From: Leisingera caerulea DSM 24564
Lineage (GTDB): Bacteria; Pseudomonadota; Alphaproteobacteria; Rhodobacterales; Rhodobacteraceae
Length of the DNA stretch: 64,000 bases
NCBI RefSeq assembly: GCF_000473325.1
Contig: NZ_KI421513.1
Location: 134,717-198,716, forward strand
Reading direction: 5' to 3'
The translations under genes and the position numbers were made by a program. The notes beneath the pieces are model-generated. The model saw only the letters and a list, made by a program, of their open reading frames with translations, searched no databases and was not told the DNA's origin. Of the stretch, positions 29,079 through 40,592 are shown in pieces (the stretch's first letter is position 1; each line of letters begins with the position of its first letter).

Positions 29079-29303
29079 ATGAATGCACCCACAGATGTGT
29101 CGATGAAGACGGATGAGGTCCTCAGGGTTGAGCTCGAGGTTTTCCGCAGGCAGCACCGCGATCTGGACGAAGCGATTACCGCGCTGGAAGAGCGTGGCAC
29201 CGCCGACCAGCTGACCATCCGCCGCCTGAAGAAGCAAAAGCTCACCCTCAAGGACAAGATCGCCTTGATCGAAGACCGGCTGACCCCGGATATTATCGCC
29301 TGA
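29079..29303 (+). CDS. YdcH/DUF465 family protein
   Basis: 74 residues, almost entirely helical: VLRVELEVFRRQHRDLDEAI, then LTIRRLKKQKLTLKDKIALIEDRL, the conserved KKxKLxLKDxI pattern of DUF465. Function unknown. The ATG at 29079 or an in-frame ATG at 29103 could be the start. Divergent from hsp20. Confidence 0.88.
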   Translation: MNAPTDVSMKTDEVLRVELEVFRRQHRDLDEAITALEERGTADQLTIRRLKKQKLTLKDKIALIEDRLTPDIIA

Positions 29304-29748
29304 CGCCGCGCCGGCAGGACCGGCCGCGCACAGTGCCTGTTGCCCGGGGCCGAAACCGCCCGGGGTCCCGCTGCAGAAAGCCGCGTTTCTTCACACCTTA
29401 AGCGCTCCCGCCCCCTGGCAGTGCAGCCAAGCTGCCCAGCCAGGTGTTGGGCGCAGCAGCGCGCCTGGCGGCGCGCTGCGCTCCCGCCCGCCCGCCTGCC
29501 GGGGCGCCCGGCGGCGTGTTCAGCGGCGCGTTCAGCACACGCCGCATCCGCAGGCGGCGGCATCAGGCCTGCGCAAGCCGGGACCCGCGGCCCGGCTGAC
29601 CCGCAGCAGGCAGCCGGCCGGGTCCGGAGTCTCCGCCTTAACGGATGGTCAAACAGGCAATTACCCGCTAGGAGCAGCCCGATTGTCTCCGGCGGCTTCA
29701 TTGCGAAGCCTTCGGAAGCAAGCCTCTAAACAAGAAACGAGCGAGACA
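29304..29748. other. Long leader/intergenic region before the permease gene
   Basis: 445 bases without a convincing ORF. It contains the repeat copy B (29401-29479) and other GC-rich hairpins. Its last part holds a TTAA-N7-TCAA half-match to a CtrA site near 29638-29652. Xanthine/uracil permease genes sometimes carry riboswitches; I could not recognise one here. Confidence 0.4.
29401..29479 (-). repeat. Roseobacter-type GC-rich intergenic repeat, copy B
   Basis: Minus-strand order: GCAGCGCGCC..GGCGCGCTGC stem, then GCGCCCAA, CTGGCTGGGC and terminal GGCGGGAGCGCT, parallel to copy A at 965-1047. Confidence 0.5.
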
Positions 29749-31032
29749 ATGACCGCTGCGAGGGAACAGATCCCGGCGTCTGAGATGCAGGCTGCCGGTT
29801 ACAAATTCACACTGAAACAGGCGCTGACCGGGGCGCAAATGCTCTTTGTCGCCTTTGGCGCGCTGGTGCTGGTGCCGCTGCTGACGGGCCTCGACCCCAG
29901 CGTGGCGCTGTTTACCGCGGGGCTTGGGACGCTGATCTTCCAGATCGTGACCCGCGGCCAGGTGCCGGTGTTCCTGGCGTCCTCCTTCGCCTTCATTGCC
30001 CCCATCATCTATGGCGTGCAGACCTGGGGCATGGCGGCCACCACCGGCGGGCTGGCTGCCGCGGGCCTGCTTTATGTCGCCCTCAGCTTTGCCATCCGCG
30101 CCTTCGGCTCCGGCTTCCTGCACCGGCTGCTGCCGCCGGTGGTGGTCGGCCCCGTCATCATGGTGATCGGCCTGTCGCTGGCGCCGGTCGCGGTCAACAT
30201 GGCGACCGGCCTGGCAGGCGACACCCAGGTGATGCCGCGCAACACTGCGCTGCTGCTGGCTGCGGTTTCGCTCGGCACCACCATGCTGACGGCGATCCTG
30301 GGCCGCGGCATCATGCGCATCGTGCCGATCCTGGCGGGCGTCGCCGCCGGCTGCACTGCCGCGCTGATCCTGGGCGCCGTGACCGGGCAAAGCCTGATCA
30401 GCACCGCCGCCATCGCAGACGCCCCCTGGTTCAAGGTGCCGGGCTTTGTCGCGCCCGAATTCAACCTCGCCGCCATCCTGTTCATCCTGCCGGTCGCCAT
30501 CGCCCCCGCGATTGAGCATTTCGGCGACATCCTGGCGATCTCCAACGTGACCAAGCGCGACTATATGGAAAAGCCCGGCATCCAGAACACAATGCTGGGC
30601 GACGGTCTTGCCACTGCCGCCGCGGGCCTCTTGGGCGGTCCGCCCAACACCACCTATTCCGAGGTCACCGGCGCCGTGACGCTCACCCGCGCCTTCAACC
30701 CGGCGATCATGACCTGGGCGGCAATCTTCGCCATCGCGCTGTCCTTTGCGGGCAAGCTCTCCGGCGCGCTGTCGGCAATCCCGATGCCGGTGATGGGCGG
30801 CATCATGATCCTTCTGTTCGGCATGGTCACCGTGGTCGGCCTGAGCGTGCTGGCCAAACTGGGCGAAGCGCTGACCGAGGCGCGCAACATGGTGATCATC
30901 TCCACCGTGCTGATCATCGGCCTGGGCGGCCTGACGCTGGAATTCGGCGAAGGCTTCACGCTGGCGGGCATCGGCCTCTCCGGCGTTGCGGGCCTGCTCT
31001 TGAACCTGATCCTGCCGAAACAGCGGGACTGA
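29749..31032 (+). CDS. Uracil/xanthine permease (NCS2 family)
   Basis: 427 residues from ATG 29749. About 12-14 membrane segments. NCS2 signatures: [27 protein letters not shown] at the start, [16 protein letters not shown], the substrate-site Glu in [12 protein letters not shown], and [26 protein letters not shown], which matches the UraA/RutG subgroup. Imports uracil (or xanthine) with protons. The following hairpin (31047-31069) may be its terminator. Confidence 0.92.
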   Translation: MTAAREQIPASEMQAAGYKFTLKQALTGAQMLFVAFGALVLVPLLTGLDPSVALFTAGLGTLIFQIVTRGQVPVFLASSFAFIAPIIYGVQTWGMAATTGGLAAAGLLYVALSFAIRAFGSGFLHRLLPPVVVGPVIMVIGLSLAPVAVNMATGLAGDTQVMPRNTALLLAAVSLGTTMLTAILGRGIMRIVPILAGVAAGCTAALILGAVTGQSLISTAAIADAPWFKVPGFVAPEFNLAAILFILPVAIAPAIEHFGDILAISNVTKRDYMEKPGIQNTMLGDGLATAAAGLLGGPPNTTYSEVTGAVTLTRAFNPAIMTWAAIFAIALSFAGKLSGALSAIPMPVMGGIMILLFGMVTVVGLSVLAKLGEALTEARNMVIISTVLIIGLGGLTLEFGEGFTLAGIGLSGVAGLLLNLILPKQRD

Positions 31033-31046
31033 TCCTGAACCGGGAC

Positions 31047-31069
31047 GGAGCCGCCAAACCGGCGGCTCC
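31047..31069 (+). terminator. Possible terminator after the permease gene
   Basis: GGAGCCGCC, loop AAACC, GGCGGCTCC; no strong T-run follows. Confidence 0.45.
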
Positions 31070-31071
31070 CC

Positions 31072-31387
31072 TCACCGTTCCTCCGGCTCCAAATGCCGGA
31101 TGCGCGCCACATGCGCGGCAATCTCTTCCCGGCTGAACTTCGAATGCACCCGGCGGGTTGAGGCCGGGTCCTTCTCCAGCCCCAGAGCCAATTCCGGCCG
31201 CCAGGCTTGTTTCGGCCGGATGGGGCGCGGTGCAAAGCCGCCGCCGCAGGTTGGGCAGACATTGTGCAGCACCTGCTCCACGCACGCCGCGCAATAGGTG
31301 CACTCCGTATGTGCAGATCCGGGCATCCGCAGCCTCCGGCGGCAGGTCCTTGTCGCACAATTCGCAATTGGGGCGCAGTTCCAGCAT
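31072..31387 (-). pseudogene. DUF1272 zinc-ribbon-like protein, frameshifted
   Basis: Starts at ATG 31387 with GGGAGGG upstream: MLELRPNCELCDKDLPPEAA and DARICTY are in one frame, then the conserved continuation ECTYCAACVEQVLHNVCPTC and GGGFAPRPIRPKQAW appear in another frame. One extra base in the CC pair at 31305-31306 (GG on the minus strand, TACGGAG instead of TACGAG) accounts for the shift; the total of 316 bases is 3n+1. All cysteines of the CxxC pairs are otherwise intact. It is either a recent pseudogene or a single sequencing error. Confidence 0.85.
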
Positions 31388-31460
31388 CAAACCCTCCCTG
31401 ATCCAGCCGCAACCCTGCCCCGGTTCTCTGTGCCCCGCAAGCCCCGCCACTGGCGCCCGC

Positions 31461-31537
31461 GCTGCGCGCCCGCGCGGCGCCACGCCCAACCGCGGGGGCG
31501 GTGCAGCTCCGCTGCATCCCGCGCGGGCGGGAGCCCT
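31461..31537 (+). repeat. GC-rich intergenic repeat, copy C (diverged)
   Basis: GCTGCGCGCC stem region, CACGCCCAAC block, and terminal GGGCGGGAGCCCT match the order seen in copies A and B. It lies upstream of purE. Confidence 0.4.
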
Positions 31538-31605
31538 CCCCTGCGGCATAGCGCCAGCCCCCGGAAAACAGGGTAAATCCTGCCCGTTTTCCCGCCCAAC
31601 CCACA

Positions 31606-31633
31606 TTGCGAAAACCGCCACTTTCCCTATAGT
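31606..31633 (+). promoter_or_regulatory. Probable promoter of purEK
   Basis: TTGCGA (31606-31611), 16-base spacer, TATAGT (31628-31633), about 35 bases before the purE ATG. Confidence 0.55.
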
Positions 31634-31668
31634 GCGCGCTCCACAAGCCGCGACAGGAGCCACCAGCC

Positions 31669-32157
31669 ATGGGTGACATCAAAGTAGGCATCATCATGGG
31701 CAGCCAATCCGACTGGCCCACCATGAAGGAAGCCGCCAATATCCTCGATGAACTGGGCGTAGCCTATGAGGCCAAGATCGTCTCCGCCCACCGCACCCCG
31801 GACCGGCTGTGGAGCTATGGCAAGAGCGCGGCGGAGCGCGGCCTGCAGGTGATCATCGCAGGCGCCGGGGGTGCGGCCCACCTGCCCGGCATGGTCGCCT
31901 CCAAGACCCGCGTTCCTGTTGTGGGCGTGCCGGTCCAGACCCGCGCCCTGTCGGGTGTCGACTCGCTCTACTCCATCGTGCAGATGCCCAAGGGCTTCCC
32001 GGTTGCCACCATGGCGATCGGCGCCGCCGGCGCCGCCAACGCAGGCCTGATGGCCGCGGGTATCCTGGCGCTGCAGGACGCAGACCTGGCCCAGCGCCTG
32101 GACGACTGGCGCGATGCACTCTCCGCCTCCATCCCCGAGGAACCCTCCGATGACTGA
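31669..32157 (+). CDS. purE: N5-carboxyaminoimidazole ribonucleotide mutase
   Basis: Converts N5-CAIR to CAIR in purine synthesis. 162 residues, class I Pur[18 protein letters not shown] (CO2/nucleotide loop, SQSDW), [11 protein letters not shown] with the catalytic His, and [17 protein letters not shown] are all present. AGGAG lies a few bases before the ATG. The end overlaps purK by 8 bases. Confidence 0.97.
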   Translation: MGDIKVGIIMGSQSDWPTMKEAANILDELGVAYEAKIVSAHRTPDRLWSYGKSAAERGLQVIIAGAGGAAHLPGMVASKTRVPVVGVPVQTRALSGVDSLYSIVQMPKGFPVATMAIGAAGAANAGLMAAGILALQDADLAQRLDDWRDALSASIPEEPSDD

Positions 32158-33226
32158 CGTGCTCGCCCCCGGCTCCACCATCGGCATCCTCGGCGGCGGC
32201 CAGCTGGGCCGGATGCTCTCGGTCGCGGCTTCCCGCCTCGGTTTCAAGACCCATATCTTTGAACCGGGCGCCAACCCGCCGGCAGGCCATGTCGCCGACA
32301 AGGTGACCACCGCGGGCTACGAGGACGCCGAGGCGCTCGCCGCCTTCGCGGCTTCCGTCGACGTGATCACCTATGAGTTCGAAAACATCCCGACCTCCGC
32401 GCTGGACCTCCTGGAATCGCAAAAGCCGATCCGCCCGGGCCGCGAGGCGCTGCGGATCAGCCAGGACCGGCTGACGGAAAAGAGCTTCCTGCAGGACCTC
32501 GGCCTGCAAACAGCACCCTTTGCCGACATCACTGATCAGGCCAGCCTGGACGCCGCGCTGTCCGAGATCGGCGCGCCCTCGATCCTGAAGACCCGCCGCT
32601 TCGGCTATGACGGCAAGGGCCAGGCCCGCATCAAGTCGGCTGACGACGCAGGCGAAGCGCTCGCTTCCATGGCAGGCGCGCCGTCGATCCTCGAAGGCTT
32701 TGTCAATTTCAGCCACGAGGTCTCGGTCATCGCCGCCCGCGGCGTGAGCGGCGAGATTGCCTGTTTCGACCCCGGCGAGAACGTCCACCGCGACGGCATC
32801 CTGCACACCACCACCGTGCCTGCAAAGCTGAGCACAGGCCAGCGCATGGACGCGGTGCTGATGGCGGGTAAGATCCTGAACGCGCTGGAATATGTCGGCG
32901 TCCTCGGCGTCGAACTCTTCGTCACGCCCCAGGGCCTGATCGTCAACGAGATCGCCCCGCGCGTCCACAATTCCGGCCATTGGACCCAGAACGGCTGCAC
33001 TGTCGACCAGTTCGAACAGCACATCCGCGCGGTGGCCGGCTGGCCCCTGGGCGACGGCCAGCGCCACTCCGACGTGGTGATGGAAAACCTGATCGGCGAT
33101 GACGTGGACCGCATCCCCGAACTGGCAAAAGAGGCCGGCTGCGCCCTCCACCTCTATGGCAAGGCGGAGGCCAAACCGGGCCGCAAGATGGGCCATGTGA
33201 ACCGGGTGGTGAAGGCGGAAGGCTGA
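32150..33226 (+). CDS. purK: N5-carboxyaminoimidazole ribonucleotide synthase
   Basis: ATP-grasp enzyme making N5-CAIR from AIR, bicarbonate and ATP. 358 residues from ATG 32150, overlapping the purE end. [18 protein letters not shown] is the N-terminal preATP-grasp motif; [23 protein letters not shown] and [13 protein letters not shown] are PurK signatures. Forms the purEK operon. Confidence 0.97.
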   Translation: MTDVLAPGSTIGILGGGQLGRMLSVAASRLGFKTHIFEPGANPPAGHVADKVTTAGYEDAEALAAFAASVDVITYEFENIPTSALDLLESQKPIRPGREALRISQDRLTEKSFLQDLGLQTAPFADITDQASLDAALSEIGAPSILKTRRFGYDGKGQARIKSADDAGEALASMAGAPSILEGFVNFSHEVSVIAARGVSGEIACFDPGENVHRDGILHTTTVPAKLSTGQRMDAVLMAGKILNALEYVGVLGVELFVTPQGLIVNEIAPRVHNSGHWTQNGCTVDQFEQHIRAVAGWPLGDGQRHSDVVMENLIGDDVDRIPELAKEAGCALHLYGKAEAKPGRKMGHVNRVVKAEG

Positions 33227-33243
33227 TCCCCGTCCGGGCAGGT

Positions 33244-33317
33244 GGGGCTCTGCCCCCGGACCCATTCTCAACTTGGGGCTCTGCCCCAAACCCCGGGATA
33301 TTTGCGGCCAGAAGAAG
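33244..33317 (+). repeat. Intergenic repeat element after purK
   Basis: GGGGCTCTGCCCC occurs twice (33244-33256 and 33275-33287, 31-base period), followed by CCCCGGGATATTTGCGGCCA and GAAGAAG. This combination is a common intergenic element in Rhodobacteraceae genomes. Confidence 0.6.
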
Positions 33318-33398
33318 CAGGCGGATCCGTGAAAGCGGCCCCGCCGGTTTCACGCGCCGCAAAGAGGGCCATCCGGCCTGATGCGCGGCGCCGCTCCG

Positions 33399-34547
33399 CT
33401 AGGCCAGGAAGCGGCCCGCCACTTCCCCGGCCATATAGCTGACCCGCCCGCCGGAAATCGTCGCCGCGACCCGCTGAGTTGCCTTGTCCAGCACCAGGAT
33501 ATCGGCGCGCTTGCCTGCCGTCAGCGTTCCGCGGTCTGTGAGGCCCAGCATTTGCGCAGGCCCATCCGACACCAGCCGCCACGCGCCCGCCAGATCCAGC
33601 AGGCCGGAGCGCTCCAGCATCAGCGCTGCACGGCGCGGGCTGGGGTAGTGGTAGTCGGATGCCAGCGCATCGCACAGCCCCATAGCGATCAGCTCGACAG
33701 CGGAGGCATTGCCCTTGTGCGAGCCGCCCCGCACCACATTGGGGGAGCCGAGGATCACCGGATCGCCCGCCGTGCGCGCGGCCTCTGCCGCCTCCAGTGT
33801 TTCAGGGAACTCGGCAATCCGCGCGCCGCGTTCGCGCCAGACAGCGCGGTTCTCAGCAGTCTGGTCGTCATGGCTGCCCAGCCGCACATCCAACGCAACC
33901 AGTTCGCGGCACAGCGCATCCAGCCTGCCCGGCACCTCATCGCGGCGGGCGTGCATGTCCTTCAACATCTGCCAGTGAACCTCCGGGTTGCGCCCCGCCT
34001 TCAGCGCCTGCCCGGTCAGCCGCGGCGGCTTCTTGCCCGCCGCCAGCCGCTCATGCGGCAGGTGGTCGTTGAACACCACATACGGCACCTGCCAGCCCGC
34101 CACTTTCGCAGCCAGCCCGGCGTAATCCTCCAGCATGTGGATCTCAAACCGGAGCTGCGGCAGCAGATCGGTCACCACGGAGCCGCGCACCGCCTTGATC
34201 GCCTCAAACACCTGCGCCGCAAACTCAGGCCCGCGCAAGCCCCCTTCCCAGGAGTAGAACTGCGCCAGCACCGCGGTGGTGATCCCGTTGGCGGCCAGCT
34301 CCGCCTCTGCGGCAACCACGCCCTCGGCCATCTGCTTCATTGCGCCGCGGCGCGGTGCCAGGTGGCGCTCAAACCCGTCGCCATGCACGTCCACGATCCC
34401 CGGCAGCACCAGATAGCCGGAGAGGTCCACCGCCCGCCCCGCCGGCGCCGCGGCCACCCGCCCCTCTGCAATGGCGATCTCACCGCCGCGCTCCAGCCCG
34501 CCGGGGCGCAGCACGTCACCGCCCTGCAGAATCAATTCCAACGTCAT
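33399..34547 (-). CDS. phnM: Alpha-D-ribose 1-methylphosphonate 5-triphosphate diphosphatase
   Basis: 382 residues, amidohydrolase superfamily. Removes pyrophosphate from the methylphosphonate ribose triphosphate in the C-P lyase pathway. Metal motif [37 protein letters not shown] and [20 protein letters not shown] are typical PhnM. No other phn gene is in the window, so either the cluster lies elsewhere or this copy serves another substrate. Its start overlaps the stop of the lipase gene upstream (ATGA, 34544-34547). Confidence 0.9.
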   Translation of the reverse strand: MTLELILQGGDVLRPGGLERGGEIAIAEGRVAAAPAGRAVDLSGYLVLPGIVDVHGDGFERHLAPRRGAMKQMAEGVVAAEAELAANGITTAVLAQFYSWEGGLRGPEFAAQVFEAIKAVRGSVVTDLLPQLRFEIHMLEDYAGLAAKVAGWQVPYVVFNDHLPHERLAAGKKPPRLTGQALKAGRNPEVHWQMLKDMHARRDEVPGRLDALCRELVALDVRLGSHDDQTAENRAVWRERGARIAEFPETLEAAEAARTAGDPVILGSPNVVRGGSHKGNASAVELIAMGLCDALASDYHYPSPRRAALMLERSGLLDLAGAWRLVSDGPAQMLGLTDRGTLTAGKRADILVLDKATQRVAATISGGRVSYMAGEVAGRFLA

Positions 34548-35320
34548 TTCTCTGCCTCTTCACAGCCGCCGTTCAGCTGGCAGGCCTCGCCGATGATCTC
34601 TTCCACTGCCGCCATCCAGGTGAGAGACGGCTCAAACCGCCCTTCCTCCAGAAAGTGCAGCGCCTGCGCCATCACCTGCGGGTTGTTCATCATGTAGGTG
34701 TGGGTGACCGGCAGCGTCAGATGCGCGGCCATGCCGTCCACCTTCGTGCTGTCCACTGAAACCTTGCCGTCATCCGCGCCCGGGATCAGCGAGGAGAACA
34801 GCGGGTTCAGCGTCTCATTGCCCGCAATCACCCCCAGCTCAAAATCCACCGGCGGCAGGCGGTTCGGCAGGCTCTCTGCCCCGGTGCCCAGCTGCAGGCC
34901 GGCAGGCCCGTTCAGCAGGCCGAACACCTCCCAGTCGCCCAGCTCATCCACCAGCTCGCTGCCCTGGTTCGGCGGCCCCATCATCACCACCCGGCCCAGG
35001 TTCTGCGGGCGGTTGTCCTGCAGCCAGTACCGCAGCAGGATGCCGCCCATCGAGTGGCTGACCACATGGGTTGTCTCCCCGCCGCAGGCGGCAAAGGCCT
35101 CCGGCAAAGTCTCCTCCGCCAGCACCTGGATGGTCTCCTCGGTGGAGGCATATCCGGGCCGCACCACGCCGTATCCGCGCGACTGCAGCACTTCCTCCAT
35201 CACCGCGAACGAGGTCTCGGTGCGTGCCAGCCCATGCAGCAGGATCACGCAATCCGCCGCCGCAGGCAGCGGCATCAGCGCCGCAGCGGCGGCCGCAAAA
35301 TATTTCAGAACATCACCCAT
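34544..35320 (-). CDS. Secreted alpha/beta hydrolase (lipase-like)
   Basis: 258 residues with a signal peptide (residues 1-~22, [10 protein letters not shown]). Alpha/beta-hydrolase fold: the oxyanion segment [14 protein letters not shown], the nucleophile elbow SHSMGG (about residues 88-93), [11 protein letters not shown], and the acid/His part in [17 protein letters not shown]. The HSMGG plus PPNQGSE pattern is that of bacterial triacylglycerol lipases and related PGAP1-like hydrolases. It is translationally coupled to phnM by a 4-base overlap, although the activities have no obvious link. Confidence 0.82.
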   Translation of the reverse strand: MGDVLKYFAAAAAALMPLPAAADCVILLHGLARTETSFAVMEEVLQSRGYGVVRPGYASTEETIQVLAEETLPEAFAACGGETTHVVSHSMGGILLRYWLQDNRPQNLGRVVMMGPPNQGSELVDELGDWEVFGLLNGPAGLQLGTGAESLPNRLPPVDFELGVIAGNETLNPLFSSLIPGADDGKVSVDSTKVDGMAAHLTLPVTHTYMMNNPQVMAQALHFLEEGRFEPSLTWMAAVEEIIGEACQLNGGCEEAEK

Positions 35321-35365
35321 GCGCCCCAGATAAGCGCAAGCCGCGGCACAGGGAAGCCCCCTCGC

Positions 35366-36223
35366 CTATTTGGCCGCCTGCGCCTTGCGGCCGGGCGCCT
35401 GAAGCACCACCAGCGCAATGCCGCCCAGCACCGCCGCGCTGCCAAAGACCAGCCGCAGGGTGATCGTCTCGCCCAGCAGCACAGCCCCCGCCAGGATGGC
35501 AATCACCGGCACGCTCAGCTGCACCGTCGCCGCCACCGCGGGCAGGATCTGCGGCAGCAAGCGGTACCACAGCGCGTACCCCATGCCGGAGGTCACCGCC
35601 CCCGACAGCACCGCCAGCACCGCGCCATAAAGGCTGACCGTGCTGCCGCCCAGCCACAGGGCAACCGGTAGGAACATCGCCGTCGACCACAGGAAATTCA
35701 CCGCCGTCGCCGCCAGCGGCTGCGCCGCGCCGCGCCCCAGTATGCTGTAGATGCCCCAGCCCAGCCCCGCCGCCGCCATCAGCAGCGACGCGCCCAGGGG
35801 CGCCGTGCCGGAGCCGTCGGGCCAGACCACATAGGCCAGCCCCAGAAAGGCCAGCACCGCCCCCGCCATCTGGCCGCCGCTGGCCGGAGCGCCGCGCACC
35901 GCACCCCACAGGAACATCGACACTTGCACAACGCCGAACAGCACCAGCGCGCCAAGCCCCGCGTCAAGCTGCTGATAGGCCAGCGAAAACCCCGCGATAT
36001 AAAGCGTCAGCGCCGCCCCGCCCCCCAGGCTCATCCGCAGGCCCTGGCGCACCGCCAGACCCTGCGCCTGACACAGAAGCACAAGCATCGCCGCGCCGGA
36101 GGCCAGCCGCAGCAGGCCAAAGCTGCCCGCATCCATATGCCCGCCCCCGATCGCCAGGCGGCTGAGGATGGAGTTCGCGGCAAAGGCGATCATGGTGAGC
36201 GAGACAAGAAGAAACAGGCGCAT
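35366..36223 (-). CDS. EamA/DMT-superfamily transporter
   Basis: 285 residues, about ten membrane helices in two EamA repeats (residues ~5-130 and ~145-275). The second repeat's VIAILAGAVLLGETITLRLVFGSAAVLGGIALVV is a typical EamA end. Probably exports a metabolite or amino acid; substrate unknown. Stands alone downstream of groEL on the same strand. Confidence 0.88.
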   Translation of the reverse strand: MRLFLLVSLTMIAFAANSILSRLAIGGGHMDAGSFGLLRLASGAAMLVLLCQAQGLAVRQGLRMSLGGGAALTLYIAGFSLAYQQLDAGLGALVLFGVVQVSMFLWGAVRGAPASGGQMAGAVLAFLGLAYVVWPDGSGTAPLGASLLMAAAGLGWGIYSILGRGAAQPLAATAVNFLWSTAMFLPVALWLGGSTVSLYGAVLAVLSGAVTSGMGYALWYRLLPQILPAVAATVQLSVPVIAILAGAVLLGETITLRLVFGSAAVLGGIALVVLQAPGRKAQAAK

Positions 36224-36292
36224 GGCAAAGGGCTAGCCTGCCCGGCGGCGCAGGGCCAGTGGAATCTCAGCGGCCCGGCTTCAAGCCCCCCC

Positions 36293-36331
36293 ACCCTTTC
36301 ACCTTTGCGCAAATACTCCCGCCGGAGGCAG
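36293..36331 (-). repeat. Short intergenic repeat (GCCTCCGGCGGGAGTATTTG type)
   Basis: On the minus strand GCCTCCGGCGGGAGTATTTG followed by an A/G-rich tail. The same kind of tail (ATATTTG..AGAAG) ends the element at 33244-33317. A widespread intergenic sequence in Rhodobacteraceae. Confidence 0.5.
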
Positions 36332-36356
36332 GCCCGCGCCGCGGGCCATCCCCCGT

Positions 36357-36391
36357 CAAAATGAAAAGGGGCCGCCTTGATAGGCAGCCCC
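36357..36391 (-). terminator. Intrinsic terminator of groESL
   Basis: Minus strand GGGGCTGCC, 6-base loop, GGCGGCCCC then TTTTCATTTT. Two more hairpins lie between it and groEL (AAATCCC/GGGATTT and GATTGGCC/GGCCAATC). Confidence 0.75.
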
Positions 36392-36482
36392 GAATCTTGC
36401 AGTCATCAGCGGCGGGCTTCCGGCAGATTGGCCTGTACGGCCAATCGCCTTTCGCCCATCCCAAATCCCAAGGGATTTGTGA

Positions 36483-38138
<1,656 letters not shown>

Positions 38139-38199
38139 TCACTCTCCTAGAGTAATCTGTAATTGTCAGCGAGGGATGGGATCAGAGAAGCCGGACGGC

Positions 38200-38487
38200 T
38201 TACTCGATGATGCCCATGATGTCGCTTTCCTTCATCATCAGCAGCTCTTCGCCGTCGACGGAGACCTCGGTGCCCGACCACTTGCCGAACAGGATCTTGT
38301 CGCCAGCCGAAACGGCCATCGCGATCAGCTCGCCGCTGTCCTTGCGTGCGCCTTCGCCAGTTGCGACGACGACGCCTTCGCTCGGCTTTTCTTTTGCGGA
38401 ATCGGGGATGATCAGGCCGCCCGCGGTTTTTTCTTCGCTTTCGGTGCGGCGCACCAGCACGCGGTCATGAAGCGGTTTCAATGCCAT
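38200..38487 (-). CDS. groES: Co-chaperonin GroES
   Basis: 95 residues, typical length. [20 protein letters not shown] at the start; the mobile loop reads [31 protein letters not shown] in the second half. AAGGAG upstream of the ATG. groEL follows after 64 bases. Confidence 0.99.
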   Translation of the reverse strand: MALKPLHDRVLVRRTESEEKTAGGLIIPDSAKEKPSEGVVVATGEGARKDSGELIAMAVSAGDKILFGKWSGTEVSVDGEELLMMKESDIMGIIE

Positions 38488-38554
38488 CTTTGCAGCTCCT
38501 TAAAAAGGCTCAAAGGTTGTTATCTGTTGGACCTCCGCCTCCCCGGCGGGGCCG

Positions 38555-38581
38555 TTATCACTCACACGGGGCGAGTGCTAA
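38555..38581 (-). promoter_or_regulatory. CIRCE element (HrcA operator)
   Basis: Minus strand TTAGCACTC, 9-base spacer, GAGTGATAA: one mismatch from TTAGCACTC-N9-GAGTGCTAA. It lies about 70 bases before groES. Confidence 0.92.
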
Positions 38582-38588
38582 CGAGGGG

Positions 38589-38617
38589 AAGCTAGGCATC
38601 GCACCGGACTGAGTCAA
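38589..38617 (-). promoter_or_regulatory. groESL promoter
   Basis: Minus strand TTGACT (38617-38612), 17-base spacer, TAGCTT (38594-38589), immediately upstream of CIRCE so that HrcA would block it. Confidence 0.6.
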
Positions 38618-38741
38618 CAGCTTTGCACAAGAAAATTCAAAGCCCGCTGGCCGCGGCAGGGAACCGGCCCTTAAGGTGCCTGCAAGATGCTGATTTTGAA
38701 CACTTAACCAGCCTCCCGGCGCAGTCCGCAACCGGCAGGGG

Positions 38742-39410
38742 CTACGCCTCCCAGCTCTCTGCCCAATGCACCAGGCCGTCGCGGCCCGCGCCGGTCAGCT
38801 GGTAGACACCGGTCGCCACCCGCTCGAACCAGCCATAGTGATTGCTGGCCATCAGCCGGGTGGCGCGCGCCACGCCGGTGGCCTTGGCCACCTCCGCCCC
38901 CTTGCTGGGGCCTGCCTCGGCCAGATGCGCCGCACAGGCCAGCGCGTCCTGGCGGTAGGCGGTGACAATGCCGTGCCGGGTGGCGCCGCCTGCATTCGGG
39001 TCGCCGCGCAACGCCTGAAACTCGCGCAAGAGCCGCGCCTGCTTCTTCTTCGACTTGCGCGGGGCATAGGGGCCGGGATCGCACTGCACCTCTGTGCGGC
39101 CGTCCTCCAGCACCGTGATCAGCCCCAGCCCCAGCCGCCGGCACATCGCCAGATTGTCTTTCAGCATCCGCCGCGCCTGCCGCCCCTTGGGCCGCGGCAC
39201 CGCGATATAAACGTGATCCGTGACTGCCAGCCGGGCCACCGCCTGGTGGAACAGCGACAGCGAAAACTTCAGCTTCAGCTCGACGATCACCGGCGGCTCG
39301 GCACCGCGGACAGCCACCACATCGGCAGCCCCCACCTCGCCCTTCACGGCATAGCCCTGCCCCTCCAGCAGCGCCTTGACCGGCGGGTACAGCTGATCTT
39401 CGCGTTCCAT
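38742..39410 (-). CDS. DUF2161 / PD-(D/E)XK-type nuclease-like protein
   Basis: 222 residues from ATG 39410 (MEREDQLYPPVKALLEGQGY); the open frame extends upstream without conserved residues. PDDEXK core: GAADVVAVRG (Asp), then VIVELKLKFSLSLFHQAVARL with the E-x-K pair (about residues 41-43). The rest is basic (RKSKKKQARLLREFQAL) and ends in a winged-helix-like region (KGAEVAKATGVARATRLMASNHYGWFERV). Annotated in databases as putative phosphodiesterase; role unknown, perhaps DNA repair. Confidence 0.85.
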   Translation of the reverse strand: MEREDQLYPPVKALLEGQGYAVKGEVGAADVVAVRGAEPPVIVELKLKFSLSLFHQAVARLAVTDHVYIAVPRPKGRQARRMLKDNLAMCRRLGLGLITVLEDGRTEVQCDPGPYAPRKSKKKQARLLREFQALRGDPNAGGATRHGIVTAYRQDALACAAHLAEAGPSKGAEVAKATGVARATRLMASNHYGWFERVATGVYQLTGAGRDGLVHWAESWEA

Positions 39411-39561
39411 GCCGCCATGACTGGCATCAAGCGCCGCCGAAGGCAATCCGCCGCGCGGTTTTACGGTCCGGACGGCAGGTTTTGCATTGCCGCCCCCCCT
39501 GCCCCGCCCTAGGGTCATACACTCAGTCCACAGTACCGGACCTCCGGGGAAAGGGCGCTTG

Positions 39562-40545
39562 ATGAAACGGATTGCACTTGCCTTGGCCCTGGTCCTGCAG
39601 GCCTCTGCCGGACTGGCCGCCTGCCGCGGCATCGACTACCGCGACCACCTGCCGCCCGCCACCGAAGCGCGGCTGGAGCGCGAGATGGCCGCCACCCCGT
39701 TTTCCCGCGGCAATCATTGGGTTGCGACCAAGGGCAGCCGCACCATCCATGTGATCGGCACCATGCACGGCGGCGATTCCCGCATGGCCCGGGTGATGCG
39801 CAACCTGCGCCCGGCGCTAGCCTCGGCCCAGGCGATCTATCTGGAGACTTTGCAGCCCGGAATGGAGACGCCGGACACCATGCCCGCGTCCCTCGCCAGC
39901 AGTTTCCTGCTGCCGCAAGGGCAGGAGCTGCGGCACCTGCTGGGCAAGGAGGCCTGGCAGCATTTCGAGCTGACCGCGCGGGTCTCCGGCGCCAATCTGG
40001 ACACCATGAACCGGATGCAGCCCTGGGCGGTGTCGATGTTTCTGGTGCAAAGCGGCTGCCGCCCCTATGGCTTTGGCCTGAAACGCGGGCTGGACGACCG
40101 GATCGCCGGTTTCGCCAGCCGCAAGCGGATTCCGGTGGGCGCGCTGGAAACCCCGGCGCAGGCGCTGACGGCGATTGCCAGCCTGCCCCTGCGCGACCAG
40201 GCCCGGATGCTGGAGCTGGAACTGGAGCTGGTGCGCTCCTCCAAGCCCGAGGATGCCACCCCGGTCGAAGCTTATTTCGACCAAAGCGTCTGGTCCGCCT
40301 TCGTGCTCGCGCCGTGGATCAGCGCCCAGTACAGCAGCTTTTCCGGCGCCGAGACCGCGCGGCTGTGGCGCCAGTACAATGACCGCCTGCTGGACCAGCG
40401 CAACAAACGCTGGATGAAGGTGATCCTGGCCGCCCGGCAGCAGCGGATCGTGGTTGCCGTCGGCGCGGCGCATCTGCCCGGCAGGAACGGCGTCTTGAAC
40501 CTGCTGCACCGCCAGGGGTTCAGCCTCACCCGCGCGGCGTGGTAG
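39562..40545 (+). CDS. TraB/GumN family protein, copy 1
   Basis: 327 residues from ATG 39562. A signal sequence (MKRIALALALVLQASAGLAAC) ends in the lipobox-like LAAC. TraB/GumN domain: HVIGTMHGGDSRM with the G-T-x-H motif, LETLQPGM, and the C-terminal IVVAVGAAHLPGRNGVLNLL with a second conserved GAxHL-P-G. By family it is a putative metalloprotease-like Tiki/TraB fold; activity untested. A tandem paralog starts 47 bases downstream. Confidence 0.85.
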   Translation: MKRIALALALVLQASAGLAACRGIDYRDHLPPATEARLEREMAATPFSRGNHWVATKGSRTIHVIGTMHGGDSRMARVMRNLRPALASAQAIYLETLQPGMETPDTMPASLASSFLLPQGQELRHLLGKEAWQHFELTARVSGANLDTMNRMQPWAVSMFLVQSGCRPYGFGLKRGLDDRIAGFASRKRIPVGALETPAQALTAIASLPLRDQARMLELELELVRSSKPEDATPVEAYFDQSVWSAFVLAPWISAQYSSFSGAETARLWRQYNDRLLDQRNKRWMKVILAARQQRIVVAVGAAHLPGRNGVLNLLHRQGFSLTRAAW

Positions 40546-40592
40546 ACCCGGCGTATCGCGCTTTCCTTCTCCCGGTTCAGGACCTGTCTGTC

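Noticed and set aside
29304..29748. Purine/xanthine riboswitch before the permease gene
   Set aside because: No recognisable conserved core; the structure seen belongs to a GC-rich repeat found elsewhere.
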